Assembly (NCBI GenBank): GCA_900549245.1
Contig: URNQ01000127.1
Span: forward strand, 1 to 5,756
Origin: an uncultured Collinsella sp.
GTDB taxonomy: Bacteria > Actinomycetota > Coriobacteriia > Coriobacteriales > Coriobacteriaceae
DNA: 5,756 nt
Reading direction: 5' to 3'
Shown here: piece after piece, positions 5,150-5,756 of the stretch
Numbering within the stretch: position 1 is the first letter of the stretch
Layout of the letters: every line of letters begins with the position of its first letter
Position numbers and translations under genes: made by a program
The notes under the pieces: generated by a model
Told to the model about the DNA's origin: nothing
Database searches by the model: none
What the model saw: the letters and a program-made list of their open reading frames with translations, nothing else

Positions 5150-5756
5150 ATGTCCGGACACTCTAAGTGGGCCACAACCAAGCATCGTAAGGGCGCGCAG
5201 GACGCCAAGCGTTCCGCCCTCTTCTCCAAGCTCAGCCGCAACATCACCGTTGCTGCCCGTCTCGGCGGTGACCCGCTGCCCGAGAACAACGCCAGCCTCG
5301 CCGCTGCCGTTGCCAAGGCCAAGGCTCAGTCCATGCCTAAGGACAAGATCAAGTCCGCTATCGACAAAGCTTTTGGTTCGGGTGCTGACGCCGCCGTCTA
5401 CGAGAACATCGTGTACGAGGGCTACGGTCCCGCCGGTGTTGCCGTCTACGTCGACTGCCTGACCGACAATCGCAACCGTACCGCCGCTGATGTCCGTTCC
5501 GCCTTCTCCCACGCTGGTGGCAACCTGGGCACCTCCGGCTCCGTCGCCTTCCAGTTTGAGCGCAAGGGCCAGATCGTCGTCGCCAAGGAGATCCTGGACG
5601 AGAACGCCAAGAAGGAGACCATGATCGCCAACGGTGCTGCCGGCGACGAGGATGAGTTCATGATGGCCATCGCCGAGGCCGGTGGCGAGGACTACGAGGA
5701 TGCCGGCGAGGAGTGGATCGTCTGGGCTACCGCCAACCAGGGTATGTCCGTGCTGG
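5150..5756 (+). CDS. yebC: YebC/TACO1 family protein, 3' end outside window
   Basis: YebC proteins were long annotated as DNA-binding regulators (PmpR). The mitochondrial homologue TACO1 and recent bacterial work point to a ribosome-associated role in relieving stalling at proline-rich stretches; which applies here cannot be read from sequence. The ATG at 5150 has AGGAG (5139-5143) 6 nt upstream and gives the classic N-terminus MSGHSKW. Further signatures are KHRKGAQDAKR (11-21), ITVAARLGG (32-40), MPKDKI (62-67), YEGYGPAGVAV (89-99), TDNRNRT (105-111), and GGNLG followed by SGSVAFQFERKG (123-140). The frame stays open to the right edge for 202 residues. The family is usually 240-255 long, so most of the protein is present. 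Codons are strongly skewed (AAG for Lys, AAC for Asn, GCC/GCT for Ala, CGT/CGC for Arg), more than in the membrane protein gene upstream, suggesting high expression. In many bacteria yebC lies beside ruvC/ruvA/ruvB; the downstream side is not visible. Confidence 0.96.
   Translation, partial: MSGHSKWATTKHRKGAQDAKRSALFSKLSRNITVAARLGGDPLPENNASLAAAVAKAKAQSMPKDKIKSAIDKAFGSGADAAVYENIVYEGYGPAGVAVYVDCLTDNRNRTAADVRSAFSHAGGNLGTSGSVAFQFERKGQIVVAKEILDENAKKETMIANGAAGDEDEFMMAIAEAGGEDYEDAGEEWIVWATANQGMSVL

Overview
The window is a high-GC bacterial chromosome segment with every gene on the + strand. It looks like core chromosome of an anaerobic actinobacterium of class Coriobacteriia, most likely Collinsella. 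That placement rests on GC-rich codon use, strong GGAGG-type ribosome binding sites, the protein sequences, and a DUF6020-like membrane protein of a kind I associate with gut Coriobacteriia. It is recognition from memory, not a database match.

Layout, left to right. (1) The C-terminal part of a type III pantothenate kinase (coaX) enters from the left edge and ends at 669. (2) A dCMP/deoxycytidylate deaminase follows (750-1274), with a likely extended -10 promoter and a clean Shine-Dalgarno. (3) A spacer of about 170 nt leads to a small stand-alone NifU C-terminal-domain iron-sulphur carrier (1447-1725, GTG start). (4) After a strong terminator-like hairpin comes lgt, prolipoprotein diacylglyceryl transferase (1835-2656). 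(5) A spacer with two perfect 13-bp palindromes precedes a 727-residue polytopic membrane protein resembling DUF6020 / GT-C-like proteins (2802-4985). (6) A third palindrome begins one base after that stop codon. (7) yebC (YebC/TACO1 family) begins at 5150 and runs off the right edge.

The genes serve unrelated housekeeping jobs: coenzyme A synthesis, dTTP precursor supply, Fe-S delivery, lipoprotein maturation, probable envelope work, and translation. The spacers of roughly 80-170 nt, several with hairpins or promoter-like sites, suggest separate transcription units rather than one operon.

The most interesting signal is between the genes. A 15-nt core, GGG(A/T)C(A/G)GGNNN(A/C)TTT, occurs four times in non-coding DNA. 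Three copies form the loop and start of the 3' arm of palindromes whose stems are long, intact and unrelated in sequence. Those three bracket the DUF6020-like gene. This is the pattern of a dispersed REP-like repeat family, but with a constant loop and variable stems. No CRISPR array, tRNA, rRNA, insertion sequence or transposase gene is visible.
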